A DNA stretch of 64,000 nt from Rahnella woolbedingensis (GTDB taxonomy: Bacteria > Pseudomonadota > Gammaproteobacteria > Enterobacterales > Enterobacteriaceae), in contig NZ_RAHH01000006.1 in NCBI RefSeq assembly GCF_003602095.1, forward strand, positions 62,001 through 126,000, read 5' to 3'. The translations under genes were made by a program, and so were the position numbers. The notes below the pieces were generated by a model. It was not told the DNA's origin. It made no database searches and saw nothing but the letters and a program-made list of their open reading frames with translations. This document shows, piece after piece, positions 56,813-64,000 of the stretch (positions are counted from its first letter, which is position 1; each line of letters begins with the position of its first letter).

Positions 56813-58267
56813 TCAACTGGAGCAGGATATTTCCAGATGTTTTCCCCAGTCCGGCGGCAGCGCCGCCATCGCATCATACTGCGGCGCGTCGCTGTACGGA
56901 TCACGCAACGCCTGATGCAACTGGGTCAGCGCACTAATGTCATCTTTTTCGGCGCGTTCAATGGCCTGCTGCGCCAGATAATTCCTCAGGATAATTCTCG
57001 GATTACGCTGCTTCATCGCCTCCTGACGAGTCGCGTCAGCAACTTCTTCGGTCAGCAGGCGCTGGCGATAAGCCTGATACCAGCTGTCGAAAGCCGCACG
57101 ATCGATAAACTCATCCCGCAGCGGCGAAGTGGCCTGTTGCTGTTCGGTCTGACTTAATAACCGGAAGGTTTGGGTGAAATCCCTGCCCTCTTTCGCCATC
57201 AGACTCAGCAGGCCGGTCAGCAGGTCGTTGTCCAGTTTGTTCTCGGTGAAAAAGCCCAGCTTGCCGCGCATCAGCGTACCGTAAGCCTTCATCAGCGCCG
57301 GTTCGTACTCGCCCAGCGCAGTCTGTAATTGTTCCGTGGTCATCAGGCCGGACAGCGTCTGCGCCAGACGATGCAAATTCCAGTACGCCACGGCGGGCTG
57401 ATTATCGTAGCTGTAACGTCCCTGATGGTCGGAATGATTGCAGATGTAACCCGGCTGATAGTCATCGAGAAAACCGAACGGGCCATAATCAATGGTCAGC
57501 CCGAGAATAGACATATTGTCGGTATTCATCACGCCGTGGGCGAACCCGACACTTTGCCATTGCGCCATCAGACTGGCGGTACGACCGACAACCTCAGTAA
57601 ACCAGCGCTGATAACGCGACGATTCAACCGGTTCACTTTCCAGCAATTCGGGCCAATGGTGAGCAATGACATAATCGGCCAGTTGCTTCACCTGTTCGGG
57701 CTGCTTACGATAATAAAAGTGTTCGAAATGTCCGAAACGAATATGGCTTTCGGCTACGCGGATAAGCATCGCGCCGCGCTCGGGCTGTTCACGAAAAACA
57801 GGCTCATCGCTGGTGGCGATTGTCAAAGCGCGGGTGGTCGGGATCGATAAATGATGCAGCGCTTCTGAGGCCAGAAACTCACGCACGACGGACCGCAATA
57901 CTGCACGACCATCGCCCATGCGTGAATAGGGTGTCAGGCCAGCCCCTTTCAGGTGCCAGTCAGCACGTTTTCCGCCGGGCAAAACCTGTTCGCCGAGAAG
58001 AATTCCACGTCCGTCACCCAGCTGACCGGCCCATACACCAAACTGATGCCCGCTGTAGACCTGCGCCACGGGCAGCATGCCCGGGAAAAATTTCTCGCCG
58101 CACCAGTATTCACGGTGATCGGCGCCGAAAAGAGATTCATCCAGCCCCAGCTCCTGCGCCAGCGACTCGCTATGATAAAGCAGGCGCGCACCTTTGAGTG
58201 GCGTCGGTTGCAGCGCGGTGTAAAAACCGGGCAGTTGGTCTGCGTAATGGTGTTCGAATTGCGGCAT
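56813..58267 (-). CDS. selO: protein adenylyltransferase SelO (YdiU)
   Basis: A 484-residue pseudokinase-fold enzyme that transfers AMP to protein side chains in redox regulation. Seen are [23 protein letters not shown], the inverted-nucleotide segment with [25 protein letters not shown], and the metal/catalytic region [24 protein letters not shown]. It ends EISCSS, keeping the C-terminal cysteine that forms a regulatory disulfide. It has its usual place before ydiV. Confidence 0.95.
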   Translation of the reverse strand: MPQFEHHYADQLPGFYTALQPTPLKGARLLYHSESLAQELGLDESLFGADHREYWCGEKFFPGMLPVAQVYSGHQFGVWAGQLGDGRGILLGEQVLPGGKRADWHLKGAGLTPYSRMGDGRAVLRSVVREFLASEALHHLSIPTTRALTIATSDEPVFREQPERGAMLIRVAESHIRFGHFEHFYYRKQPEQVKQLADYVIAHHWPELLESEPVESSRYQRWFTEVVGRTASLMAQWQSVGFAHGVMNTDNMSILGLTIDYGPFGFLDDYQPGYICNHSDHQGRYSYDNQPAVAYWNLHRLAQTLSGLMTTEQLQTALGEYEPALMKAYGTLMRGKLGFFTENKLDNDLLTGLLSLMAKEGRDFTQTFRLLSQTEQQQATSPLRDEFIDRAAFDSWYQAYRQRLLTEEVADATRQEAMKQRNPRIILRNYLAQQAIERAEKDDISALTQLHQALRDPYSDAPQYDAMAALPPDWGKHLEISCSS

Positions 58268-58348
58268 AAATCCCCCTTTTCTTTAGTGTAGGTCTGCACC
58301 GTCCCGATTAACACGGAGTAAATGCAGGGAGATTATGGGCAGTCGCCA

Positions 58349-58383
58349 TAAAAAATCCCGGTACAGCGGGTGCTGACCGGGAT
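58349..58383 (-). terminator. ydiV terminator
   Basis: ATCCCGGT and ACCGGGAT form a stem around a 13-base loop. On the reverse strand it is followed by TTTTTTA. Confidence 0.82.
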
Positions 58384-58409
58384 CGCGAATATCAGGACGA
58401 CAGTGACGA

Positions 58410-59138
58410 TTATTGAAATTGAGCTGGCCGGTTGAGCAGGCTGTCCAGCTCAGCGGGGTCAACGCCAGGCCATAACAGGCCTTTTACGCCCTGCACATCC
58501 TTCTTACGCAATGCATCGAAATACTCCTGACTGTCCAGTCCGTCGACCACGATATTGCGGCAAAAACGGTTAACATTGCGGATCAATGACGGCATCACGA
58601 TAGTAAAATGCTCCCCGTCATAAAGTTGCCAGAAGAGGTTTTTATCCAGTTTCACCCACTGGAACAGATGGTCAAAAATCGGCGCCATCGTAATACTCCC
58701 GGAGCCAAAGTTTTCCAGCCACAAGGTAAAATGCTGCTTGAGTGCGACCAGTTGCGCGTTACTCCTTCCCTGAGAAAGCTGTGGAAATGATTCGCTCAGA
58801 TTGAGATGAATAAAAGAATGCGCTTTAAAAGCCTCACGAATCTTTTCATCGCCGAGCAATAAAGCCACCTGTTTTTCTTCAACACTGATATTCAAGATTA
58901 CCTGATTGTCGTGAAACCATTGGGCGTGTTCATTCGCCCAGACTTGCTGTTCGTCGAGAAAACTCAATAACTGCTGTGGAGATAACAGGTTTAACACCAG
59001 TTCCGTGGGCATAACCAGCTTGCTGTCTGCGCTTGAAAAACGGCAAATTAATTCTACGGCAAGCAATTTCCCTTCAGTCGTGTAGACCGGCTGACACAGA
59101 TAGCTACTGTTAAAGGCCGTATCGAATTGTATTTTCAT
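58410..59138 (-). CDS. ydiV: degenerate EAL-domain regulator, YdiV (RflP)-like
   Basis: A 242-residue single EAL domain that has lost catalysis. EAL is replaced by ELI (AVELICRF), the usual DDFGTG by ENFGSG, and the EGVE segment is missing. Size, sequence and position next to selO match E. coli YdiV, a non-enzymatic protein that binds FlhD4C2 and sends it for degradation, holding back flagellar genes under poor nutrition. The ATG at 59138 (MKIQF) aligns with the YdiV start and has GGAT upstream. The 489-bp gap that follows shows no gene. Confidence 0.85.
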   Translation of the reverse strand: MKIQFDTAFNSSYLCQPVYTTEGKLLAVELICRFSSADSKLVMPTELVLNLLSPQQLLSFLDEQQVWANEHAQWFHDNQVILNISVEEKQVALLLGDEKIREAFKAHSFIHLNLSESFPQLSQGRSNAQLVALKQHFTLWLENFGSGSITMAPIFDHLFQWVKLDKNLFWQLYDGEHFTIVMPSLIRNVNRFCRNIVVDGLDSQEYFDALRKKDVQGVKGLLWPGVDPAELDSLLNRPAQFQ

Positions 59139-59627
59139 TTTTATCCAAAACATCAACGGCATTGCGAATTGATTAATAACCTTTTTGACCATCAATCAAA
59201 TCATAAAGATGCCGGAGCCCCGAGGCGTAACCTAAACGTTAGAGAAATTGATATCAAGAAAGAGCCAGTCCGGTTGCCAGTTTGCAGCGACAATGGTGCT
59301 GATGACTGCAAAATAAAATGTTGCAAGATGTGATTCCCCCTTCTCACCTTCTCATTGAGGGATATGTCAGTCAATACAGGGGTTTCAGACTAATCTTATC
59401 TTCAGCAATGAAAACACGCAACGTGCAGTGCGAGCGCTATCAGACATATTTAGACAAATTAATGGTCATTATTTGAGCTGGCATCTCAACGGCAGCCTCT
59501 CCAGGTATTTTAGTTAATGGTTATAGTGTCTTATGAGAAATCGCACAAGGTGTGCTGCGGCAGATGAAGAGTTAACCCTGAACTCTTTCATTCTTCTAAA
59601 AGAATAATAAATCTGAGGTTATTAACA

Positions 59628-60227
59628 ATGTCAGTGGCGCTATGGTTAAAAGAAGCGGTTCTGGAAAGCCGCACTATCAGTTTGCACCCTTTACGTCATG
59701 GCCATGCGGATGCACTGGCTGAAGCCGCTGCCGACGGCGAATTATGGGAGCTTTGGTTTACCTCCGTTCCGCGCCCGGAAACGGTTGGGAAGTATATCGA
59801 TGATGCACTGAGTGAGCAGGCGGCGGGCCGCGCACTGCCGTTCGTTGTCGTCCATAACGAAACGCAAAAAGTCATCGGCACATCGCGATTTTCCAATGCT
59901 GATGTGAAAAACCACCGGCTGGAAATTGGCTTTACCTGGTATGCGCAACGTTTTCAGCGAACGTCGGTGAATACCGAATGTAAGGCACTGATGCTGGAAT
60001 ATGCGTTTGAAACACTTCAGGCGATTGCCGTTGAATTCAGAACTCACTGGCATAATCATAAATCACGCGCAGCGATAACCCGTCTGGGGGCTAAACAGGA
60101 TGGCGTATTACGTAATCACAGCAAAAATGCTGACGGAAGTTATCGCGACACAGTGGTGTTTTCCATCATTGACCATGAATGGCTGATGGTGAAAAGAAGT
60201 CTGCAACATAAACTGAATCGTATGTGA
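59628..60227 (+). CDS. GNAT-family N-acetyltransferase (RimJ/RimL type)
   Basis: A 199-residue acetyltransferase. The N-terminal LESRTISLHPLRHGHADALAEAA is the RimJ/RimL-like start. VVHNETQKVIGTSRFSN and LEIGFTWYAQRFQRTSVNTECKALMLEYAFETL form motifs D/A for acetyl-CoA binding, and WHNHKSRAAITRLGAKQDGVLRNH is motif B. The substrate is unknown (protein N-terminus or small molecule). Its last 16 codons occur again, diverged, at 61823-61870, beyond an inserted three-gene islet. Before insertion it probably converged directly on lplA. Confidence 0.88.
   Translation: MSVALWLKEAVLESRTISLHPLRHGHADALAEAAADGELWELWFTSVPRPETVGKYIDDALSEQAAGRALPFVVVHNETQKVIGTSRFSNADVKNHRLEIGFTWYAQRFQRTSVNTECKALMLEYAFETLQAIAVEFRTHWHNHKSRAAITRLGAKQDGVLRNHSKNADGSYRDTVVFSIIDHEWLMVKRSLQHKLNRM
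60180..60227 (+). repeat. direct repeat, left copy (end of GNAT gene)
   Basis: The last 48 bases of the GNAT gene. They match 61823-61870 at 37 of 48 positions, and at 31 of 33 in the central block (codons for LMVKRSLQHKL). This marks the left edge of the islet. Confidence 0.85.
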
Positions 60228-60255
60228 AATGAGTCACTATGCCTTATGATCTCAA

Positions 60256-60274
60256 AGGGGCTGATACAGCCCCT
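60256..60274. terminator. hairpin after hcp and the GNAT gene
   Basis: AGGGGCT and AGCCCCT form a 7-bp stem with a 5-base loop between the converging GNAT and hcp genes. T-runs are weak on both sides. Confidence 0.5.
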
Positions 60275-60280
60275 GTGGTC

Positions 60281-60766
60281 TTATGCTGTACTTCGCTCGT
60301 TCCAGGCGTCGGTATATTGAATATTCCCGTCAACATACTTCCAGGTTATCTTCTCATAACGAAGTGCGACATTTTCCATATGGCCTGTGCCAGGGCAGCC
60401 ACGGGTATCATGCATCATTGGAGTGACTGAAATGACCTTTACGGTTTCAAGCAAAATGTTGAAGTACTCGACTTCCTGCCCTGCATCGTTGATGCAATAC
60501 CATTTGATTTCTGCAGAGTGCAACGTTTGGCCTGTACCCACTGCCTTGTACAAGTAAGGACTTGATGAGTCAATTTCCTTATCAAACTGGAAAGGAGCAT
60601 GTTGTCGAGTACCTGTTAGCTTCCCTGTATTGCTATCAGTTGGAATACTCAGGTTATGGTGAATCGATCTTAGTTCTATGCTTCCTTCACGATCCTTTAC
60701 ATCAGATGAACCACGGATATTTGCACCGCCATCGTCTTTAAGCCATAAGTGAACTGGTACAGCCAT
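60281..60766 (-). CDS. hcp: Hcp-family type VI secretion protein
   Basis: A 161-residue protein of the Hcp tube family. It starts MAVPVHLWLKDDGGANIRGS, has TGTRQHAPFQFDKEIDSSSPYLYKAVGTGQTLHSAEIKWY and EYFNILLETVKVISVTP, and ends with YEKITWKYVDGNIQYTDAWNE, all standard Hcp blocks. Hcp hexamers stack into the secreted inner tube and carry small effectors in their lumen. AAGGAG is well placed. There are no structural type VI genes in the window, so it is an orphan hcp. It is the last of three genes, 15 bp after the DUF1493 gene; orphan hcp genes more often lead their effector genes. Confidence 0.9.
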   Translation of the reverse strand: MAVPVHLWLKDDGGANIRGSSDVKDREGSIELRSIHHNLSIPTDSNTGKLTGTRQHAPFQFDKEIDSSSPYLYKAVGTGQTLHSAEIKWYCINDAGQEVEYFNILLETVKVISVTPMMHDTRGCPGTGHMENVALRYEKITWKYVDGNIQYTDAWNERSTA

Positions 60767-60781
60767 TGATTTAGCTCCTTG

Positions 60782-61108
60782 CTAATCGTATAACCATTTA
60801 CCGGCTTTAGCCGACTCTATCAACATACCAATTGTAAAATCTGGTACTTGAACTGGTACTACTTTTTTGAATGGATTCCAAGAAACACGTACATCTGGGT
60901 AATATGTTTGAGTACTATAATTACTTTTTTCAACATTGAACTTTGCAAAGTACTCATTCATTAAATCATCAATTTCATACTCATCAATGCTCAGGTCAGT
61001 ATCGAGATCCGTATCAGGTGTTAGTTCTACCTTTTTAATATTGAACAGATATGTACCGGCATAAGGTCGGATGAAGTCATAGATTTGTTGTTCAACATTG
61101 TCTACCAT
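60782..61108 (-). CDS. DUF1493-family protein, candidate immunity or chaperone
   Basis: A 108-residue acidic protein with the DUF1493 pattern: DTDLDTDLSIDEYEIDDLMNEYFAKFNVE in the middle, YYPDVRVSWNPF, and VPDFTIGMLIESAKAGKWLYD at the end. The central acidic helix region resembles an acyl-carrier-like fold, but the modified serine is not obvious. It overlaps the upstream membrane-protein gene by 7 bp (ATGGTAG), so the two are translationally coupled, as toxin-antidote or partner pairs often are. Base composition is AT-richer than the flanks. Function unknown; an immunity role is inference from context. Confidence 0.75.
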   Translation of the reverse strand: MVDNVEQQIYDFIRPYAGTYLFNIKKVELTPDTDLDTDLSIDEYEIDDLMNEYFAKFNVEKSNYSTQTYYPDVRVSWNPFKKVVPVQVPDFTIGMLIESAKAGKWLYD

Positions 61109-61566
61109 AATTTATCATTTTCCCTTGCTATCATGTTGTAATCACGAATTGACTTGTAAGTGATTTCAGAAACATCAGCAGCAAGTACAATAATACCAAG
61201 TAAGGGAATACTCCGGCCTACAAATGGGGCTATATTACGTACCATGACTCGTCTTGTTGTCCAAGGCGTATATCCCCCTAACCAAGTTGGTAGAGAGATT
61301 CCAAAAGGAAATTTCGACTTCTTAAAGACAGTTCGTGCTGCTTTAGATGCGTATGAAGTACCTTTAGTTGCCCCCATTGGTTTCGCTCTGGTTGATTGAT
61401 CATTTCTGCCAGAAAGAATTGCAACTATAGCTCCGAAATCTACGATACCTAATCCGAATTGATCTACTGTATGTTCGCAGAAGATCATAAAAAGCATCTC
61501 ACCAGCAGTTAAATTTGACTTACCCGCATAAAAGTAAGTTCCATTTAGTTCTTCAACCGTATCCAT
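61102..61566 (-). CDS. small membrane protein, STM2901-family-like, candidate Hcp-linked effector
   Basis: A 154-residue protein. The start is MDTVEELNGTYFYAGKSNLT. Two hydrophobic regions lie at about 22-52 (MLFMIFCEHTVD and GIVDFGAIVAIL) and 113-130 (FVGRSIPLLGIIVLAADVSEI). A basic middle is rich in Gly, Ser, Thr and Lys, and the end is YNMIARENDKLW. It resembles what I recall as the STM2901 family of Salmonella, often found next to DUF1493 genes. With hcp two genes on, it could be a membrane-acting effector carried by Hcp, or the partner of the DUF1493 protein. A -10 TATACT (complement at 61596-61601) and a G-rich ribosome site precede it. Confidence 0.7.
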   Translation of the reverse strand: MDTVEELNGTYFYAGKSNLTAGEMLFMIFCEHTVDQFGLGIVDFGAIVAILSGRNDQSTRAKPMGATKGTSYASKAARTVFKKSKFPFGISLPTWLGGYTPWTTRRVMVRNIAPFVGRSIPLLGIIVLAADVSEITYKSIRDYNMIARENDKLW

Positions 61567-61822
61567 ACCTCCCCCCTTTTACGTGACGCCTAAAGAGTAT
61601 ACAAGCAGTTATAATAATTAACTATTAAAACAACCCTGCAAAATATCCGAATACATTTTAGTTTATGATGCGGGTCACCTATAAGTAATGAGCTTCCTTT
61701 ATTTAAATCATTAAAATACGATTAATCTCTAATTACCCCCCTAGTTTAACCATTATGAGTAAGTCTTTTTATAAATCTTATTTTAGAAGATATTAATACC
61801 CAAGGACCTAAGTAAATTAAAT

Positions 61823-61870
61823 GCGCTGATGGTGAAGAGAAGTCTGCAACATAAGCTGAGCCGGGGATAA
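61823..61870 (+). repeat. direct repeat, right copy (GNAT 3'-end remnant)
   Basis: Reads in frame as A-LMVKRSLQHKL-SRG-stop, against W-LMVKRSLQHKL-NRM-stop in the intact GNAT gene. Two of the differences are silent (AAA/AAG for Lys). It sits directly before the terminator shared with lplA. The DNA between it and the islet genes (61567-61822) is very AT-rich with no gene seen. Confidence 0.85.
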
Positions 61871-61875
61871 AATAG

Positions 61876-61912
61876 ATTCCGGAGAAAGCGTGGTCAGTGC
61901 CCTCTCCGGAAT
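61876..61912. terminator. lplA terminator (ancestral GNAT/lplA terminator)
   Basis: ATTCCGGAGA and TCTCCGGAAT form a perfect 10-bp stem with a 17-base loop. It lies between the GNAT remnant and lplA and so probably served both genes before the islet arrived. Confidence 0.75.
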
Positions 61913-61918
61913 TCAAAC

Positions 61919-62932
61919 TTACTGAATGCAACGCACCAGCCAGGATTGCAGTTCGGTCAGTTCTGCCTGCATTGCAGGATTTTGTTCAATGATTTTCTGG
62001 CACGTCTGTCCGACATCCTGCGCGTGATAGCGCGTACCGACGAGTGCATCGGCTAAAGCCAGTAACGGTGCAGGGTTCAGGCTGTCAGTGAAAATCTGCG
62101 CGCGGCTGATGCTGCCTTTTTCAACGTCAAAGTGGATATCCACACCGCCCCAGACAAAACGTTCATTCAGCAGATGGCTGAACGCGGGTGCCTTGCCAAA
62201 ATTCCATTCCCAGCTGCTTTGCTTGGTAAATCGCTCCGGGAAGCCCGGAATATCAGGGAAAACATCCGGCGAGATAATTTCCGGTTCCACACCCGCACCG
62301 TACCAGTCAAAGAACGCGGCAGTGACGGCTTCGCAGATTTGCTCATGGTTAATCTCCGGCACAAATTCACTGAGATTTGCCACCCTTGAGCGCACTGACG
62401 TAATTCCCTTTGCCTGCAGCTTCTTGATATCAGGATTGAGATAGTTTGCCAGACGGCTGAGGTCAGCGTTGAGCAGCAATGTGCCGTGATGAAAACCACG
62501 GTCTGTCGTTTCACGATAGGCTGAACCGGAGATTTTCCGCTCCCCTTCTGCGGTCTGAACCACCAGATCGTTACGGCCGGAGGCGCTGGCTTCGATGCCT
62601 AATCGTTTCAATGCATTGAGAATGATGTTGGTCGAGACACTTTTGTCATATTCCGGTTTGCCGGCCATGAACGTAAAGCAGGTATTTCCCAAATCATGAA
62701 ACACCGCGCCACCGCCGCTGCTGCGACGTGCCAGGCGAATGCCGTCTTCTTCCATTCTTCGGGTATTACATTCTTTCCAGGGATTTTGCGCCTGCCCGAT
62801 CACCACGGTTTCGGCATTACGCCACAGGAATAAAACCCGCTGAGTCGTCATTTCGCGGAAGATGCAATCTTCTACAGCCAGGTTAAACCAGGGATCATAA
62901 GAATCGGAAAGTAATAGTCTGAGAGGTTTCAT
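61919..62932 (-). CDS. lplA: lipoate-protein ligase A
   Basis: A 337-residue enzyme that activates free lipoate with ATP and attaches it to lipoyl domains of 2-oxo-acid dehydrogenases and GcvH. Signature segments are [48 protein letters not shown] with the catalytic Lys, and SVRSRVANL. The last ~90 residues form the small C-terminal domain. The length is one residue less than in E. coli. Confidence 0.95.
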   Translation of the reverse strand: MKPLRLLLSDSYDPWFNLAVEDCIFREMTTQRVLFLWRNAETVVIGQAQNPWKECNTRRMEEDGIRLARRSSGGGAVFHDLGNTCFTFMAGKPEYDKSVSTNIILNALKRLGIEASASGRNDLVVQTAEGERKISGSAYRETTDRGFHHGTLLLNADLSRLANYLNPDIKKLQAKGITSVRSRVANLSEFVPEINHEQICEAVTAAFFDWYGAGVEPEIISPDVFPDIPGFPERFTKQSSWEWNFGKAPAFSHLLNERFVWGGVDIHFDVEKGSISRAQIFTDSLNPAPLLALADALVGTRYHAQDVGQTCQKIIEQNPAMQAELTELQSWLVRCIQ

Positions 62933-63027
62933 CGCATATTCATCCTGAATGAGTCTGCTCTGATAATAACAGCAAAAAACAGGATGAAATACGCAGTGAA
63001 ATCAGGGGGAATGGGGTTTATGCCGTA

Positions 63028-63507
63028 TCAGATACGGCGGGCCTGCCAGTAGACTTTGCGCCAGTAGACATTATCGAGCGAAGAGCGCGTAACGCCCTGA
63101 CTGGTCGAGGCGTGGATAAACTGGTCTGCGGTATCGTAAATTCCGACGTGCAAGCCGTTCTCACCGCCGCCGGTTTTAAAGAAAACCAGATCGCCGGGAA
63201 GCAGTTCATCACGGGAAACTTTCGTGCCGATTTTAGTCTGATCGACCGTGGTTCTTGGTAATACCACCCCAAAACGATCGCGATAAGTACGAAAGACAAA
63301 ACCGGAACAGTCGACACCGCTGGGCTGTAAACCGCCATAACGATAAGGTGCGCCGTGCCACTGACTGAGCTGGTCATTGAGCTCGGCAACAACGGTAATG
63401 GAATCAGCAAACCGGCCACTTGGCGGTGGAGCGTGGCTGCTGCAACCGTTAAGAATTAACGCGGCAACAGCCAGCAGGGAATACATGGATACGGACGACC
63501 AGCGCAT
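63028..63507 (-). CDS. nlpC: NlpC/P60 lipoprotein NlpC
   Basis: A 159-residue lipoprotein. The signal peptide ends LNGC, so the mature protein is held by lipidated Cys22. The NlpC/P60 peptidase domain follows: PYRYGGLQPSGVDCSGFVF with the nucleophile Cys, NGLHVGIYDT with the His, and IHAS. It is predicted to cut murein peptides. The ATG at 63507 has AAGGA eight bases upstream and opens directly into the signal peptide; a longer reading frame to 63534 is less likely. It follows ydiV in E. coli, but here lplA and the islet intervene. Confidence 0.94.
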   Translation of the reverse strand: MRWSSVSMYSLLAVAALILNGCSSHAPPPSGRFADSITVVAELNDQLSQWHGAPYRYGGLQPSGVDCSGFVFRTYRDRFGVVLPRTTVDQTKIGTKVSRDELLPGDLVFFKTGGGENGLHVGIYDTADQFIHASTSQGVTRSSLDNVYWRKVYWQARRI

Positions 63508-63662
63508 AGTGCATTCCTTCCTCAATAGCGTCACGGCATCACCGGACCACGTAGGTTTGCGCGGGCCGGATAAGTCGCCGTTATCTAAGAACTAATAGAA
63601 TTTAGCGCTATTTTATCCGTCATCCAATCTTTTATGATGATTTTTATCGTTTCAGAATAAAT

Positions 63663-64000
63663 TTAATCGGGCTTTTTGGCCGGTTTGCTGTGAATCAGCC
63701 ACACACCGGACAAGATAAGTAAGCCGCCCACCGTTTTGGTTAAGCTGATGCTTTCATTGAACCAGGGCAATGTGACGGCCGCGATATACACCAGCGCATA
63801 GCTCAGACTGAGCAAGGTATATGCGCGGTTAAGCGGCAGATGCCGCAAGGCAAAAAACCAGCAGCCCATGGATAATACGTACCCGCATAACCCAAAAAAT
63901 ACCGCAATCAGCGCGCTTAAATGGCTAAGAATAAACGAGGTGTCAATGGCGGACAGAGCAATCCACGGGATCTGCACCACCCCCCATTTCATCAGCAACT
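63663..64000 (-). CDS. arnF: 4-amino-4-deoxy-L-arabinose-phosphoundecaprenol flippase subunit ArnF, cut by right edge
   Basis: The last 112 codons of a small four-helix membrane protein. The blocks GLCGYVLSMGCWFFALRHLPLNRAYTLLSLSYALVYIAAVTLPWFNE are those of ArnF. About 15-20 N-terminal residues lie beyond the window. ArnE/ArnF move the aminoarabinose carrier lipid across the inner membrane for lipid A change and polymyxin resistance. The rest of the arn operon is expected just outside. Confidence 0.88.
   Translation of the reverse strand, partial: LLMKWGVVQIPWIALSAIDTSFILSHLSALIAVFFGLCGYVLSMGCWFFALRHLPLNRAYTLLSLSYALVYIAAVTLPWFNESISLTKTVGGLLILSGVWLIHSKPAKKPD

Noticed and set aside
60281..61566. 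Complete prophage or type VI cluster
   Set aside because: Only hcp and two small genes are present; no sheath, baseplate, VgrG, tail, integrase or transposase gene is visible.
61746..61931. 61-codon reverse frame next to lplA
   Set aside because: It runs across the GNAT remnant and the lplA terminator, so it is chance coding space.

Overview
The window is a stretch of enterobacterial chromosome. Most of its gene order follows the Escherichia coli region from pdxY-tyrS-pdxH through slyA, purR, cfa, pykF-lpp, the suf operon and ppsA-aroH to nlpC. Protein similarity and the extra hmu haem genes point to Yersiniaceae, most like Rahnella or a close relative such as Ewingella or Serratia. That assignment is inference from recalled families, not a search. 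Coding density is high, and strand switches are usually marked by shared bidirectional terminators.

Layout. Positions 1-6.2 kb hold a signalling cluster: a GAF/PAS sensor cut by the left edge, an AraC-type regulator, a small membrane protein, a membrane GGDEF protein and a PAS-GGDEF-EAL protein. At 6.3-8 kb are a dihydrodipicolinate-synthase-family enzyme and gstA. From 8 to 13.7 kb lie the vitamin B6/tRNA-charging genes (pdxY, tyrS, pdxH), mliC, anmK and the PhoP-type gene slyB. At 13.7-17.5 kb slyA diverges from the efflux operon ydhIJK. From 17.6 to 23.6 kb are ydhF, ydhL, nemA, gloA, rnt, grxD, mepH and the 29-residue small-protein gene ynhF. From 23.9 to 31.1 kb are purR, punR/punC, cfa, ribE and mdtK. 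Three identical tRNA-Val(GAC) genes follow, then pykF, lpp and ldtE. The Fe-S assembly operon sufABCDSE runs leftward from 41.4 kb.

At 41.8 kb a consensus Fur box precedes an unrecognised Cys/His-rich protein. After it come menI-ydiJ, a 16-bp repeat array, ydiK, the small RNA RprA with an RcsB-type box, ppsA, ppsR, aroH and a Fur-controlled hmuSTUV haem operon. Then follow selO and ydiV (a degenerate EAL protein), a GNAT acetyltransferase, an inserted AT-rich islet, lplA, nlpC and arnF, which is cut by the right edge.

Most promising unusual features. First, a three-gene islet at 60.28-61.57 kb encodes an Hcp-family type VI secretion protein, a DUF1493 protein and a small membrane protein resembling the STM2901 family. 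It lies between a GNAT gene and lplA and is bounded by two diverged, in-frame copies of the GNAT gene's last 16 codons, which looks like an insertion scar at a gene's 3' end. Second, six 15-16 bp units starting (T/G)TTTGAA lie between ydiJ and ydiK. Third, the 134-residue Fur-linked protein has six cysteines and six histidines. Compared with the E. coli order, nemR, sodB, ydhP and hemP are missing from their usual places, and hmuSTUV has no receptor gene beside it.

Regulation read from sequence: Fur (two sites), Cra (pykF as repressor geometry, ppsA as activator geometry), PhoP (slyB), SlyA (own promoter), PurR (purR leader) and RcsB (rprA). No CRISPR array, prophage, insertion sequence, integrase or rRNA was seen.
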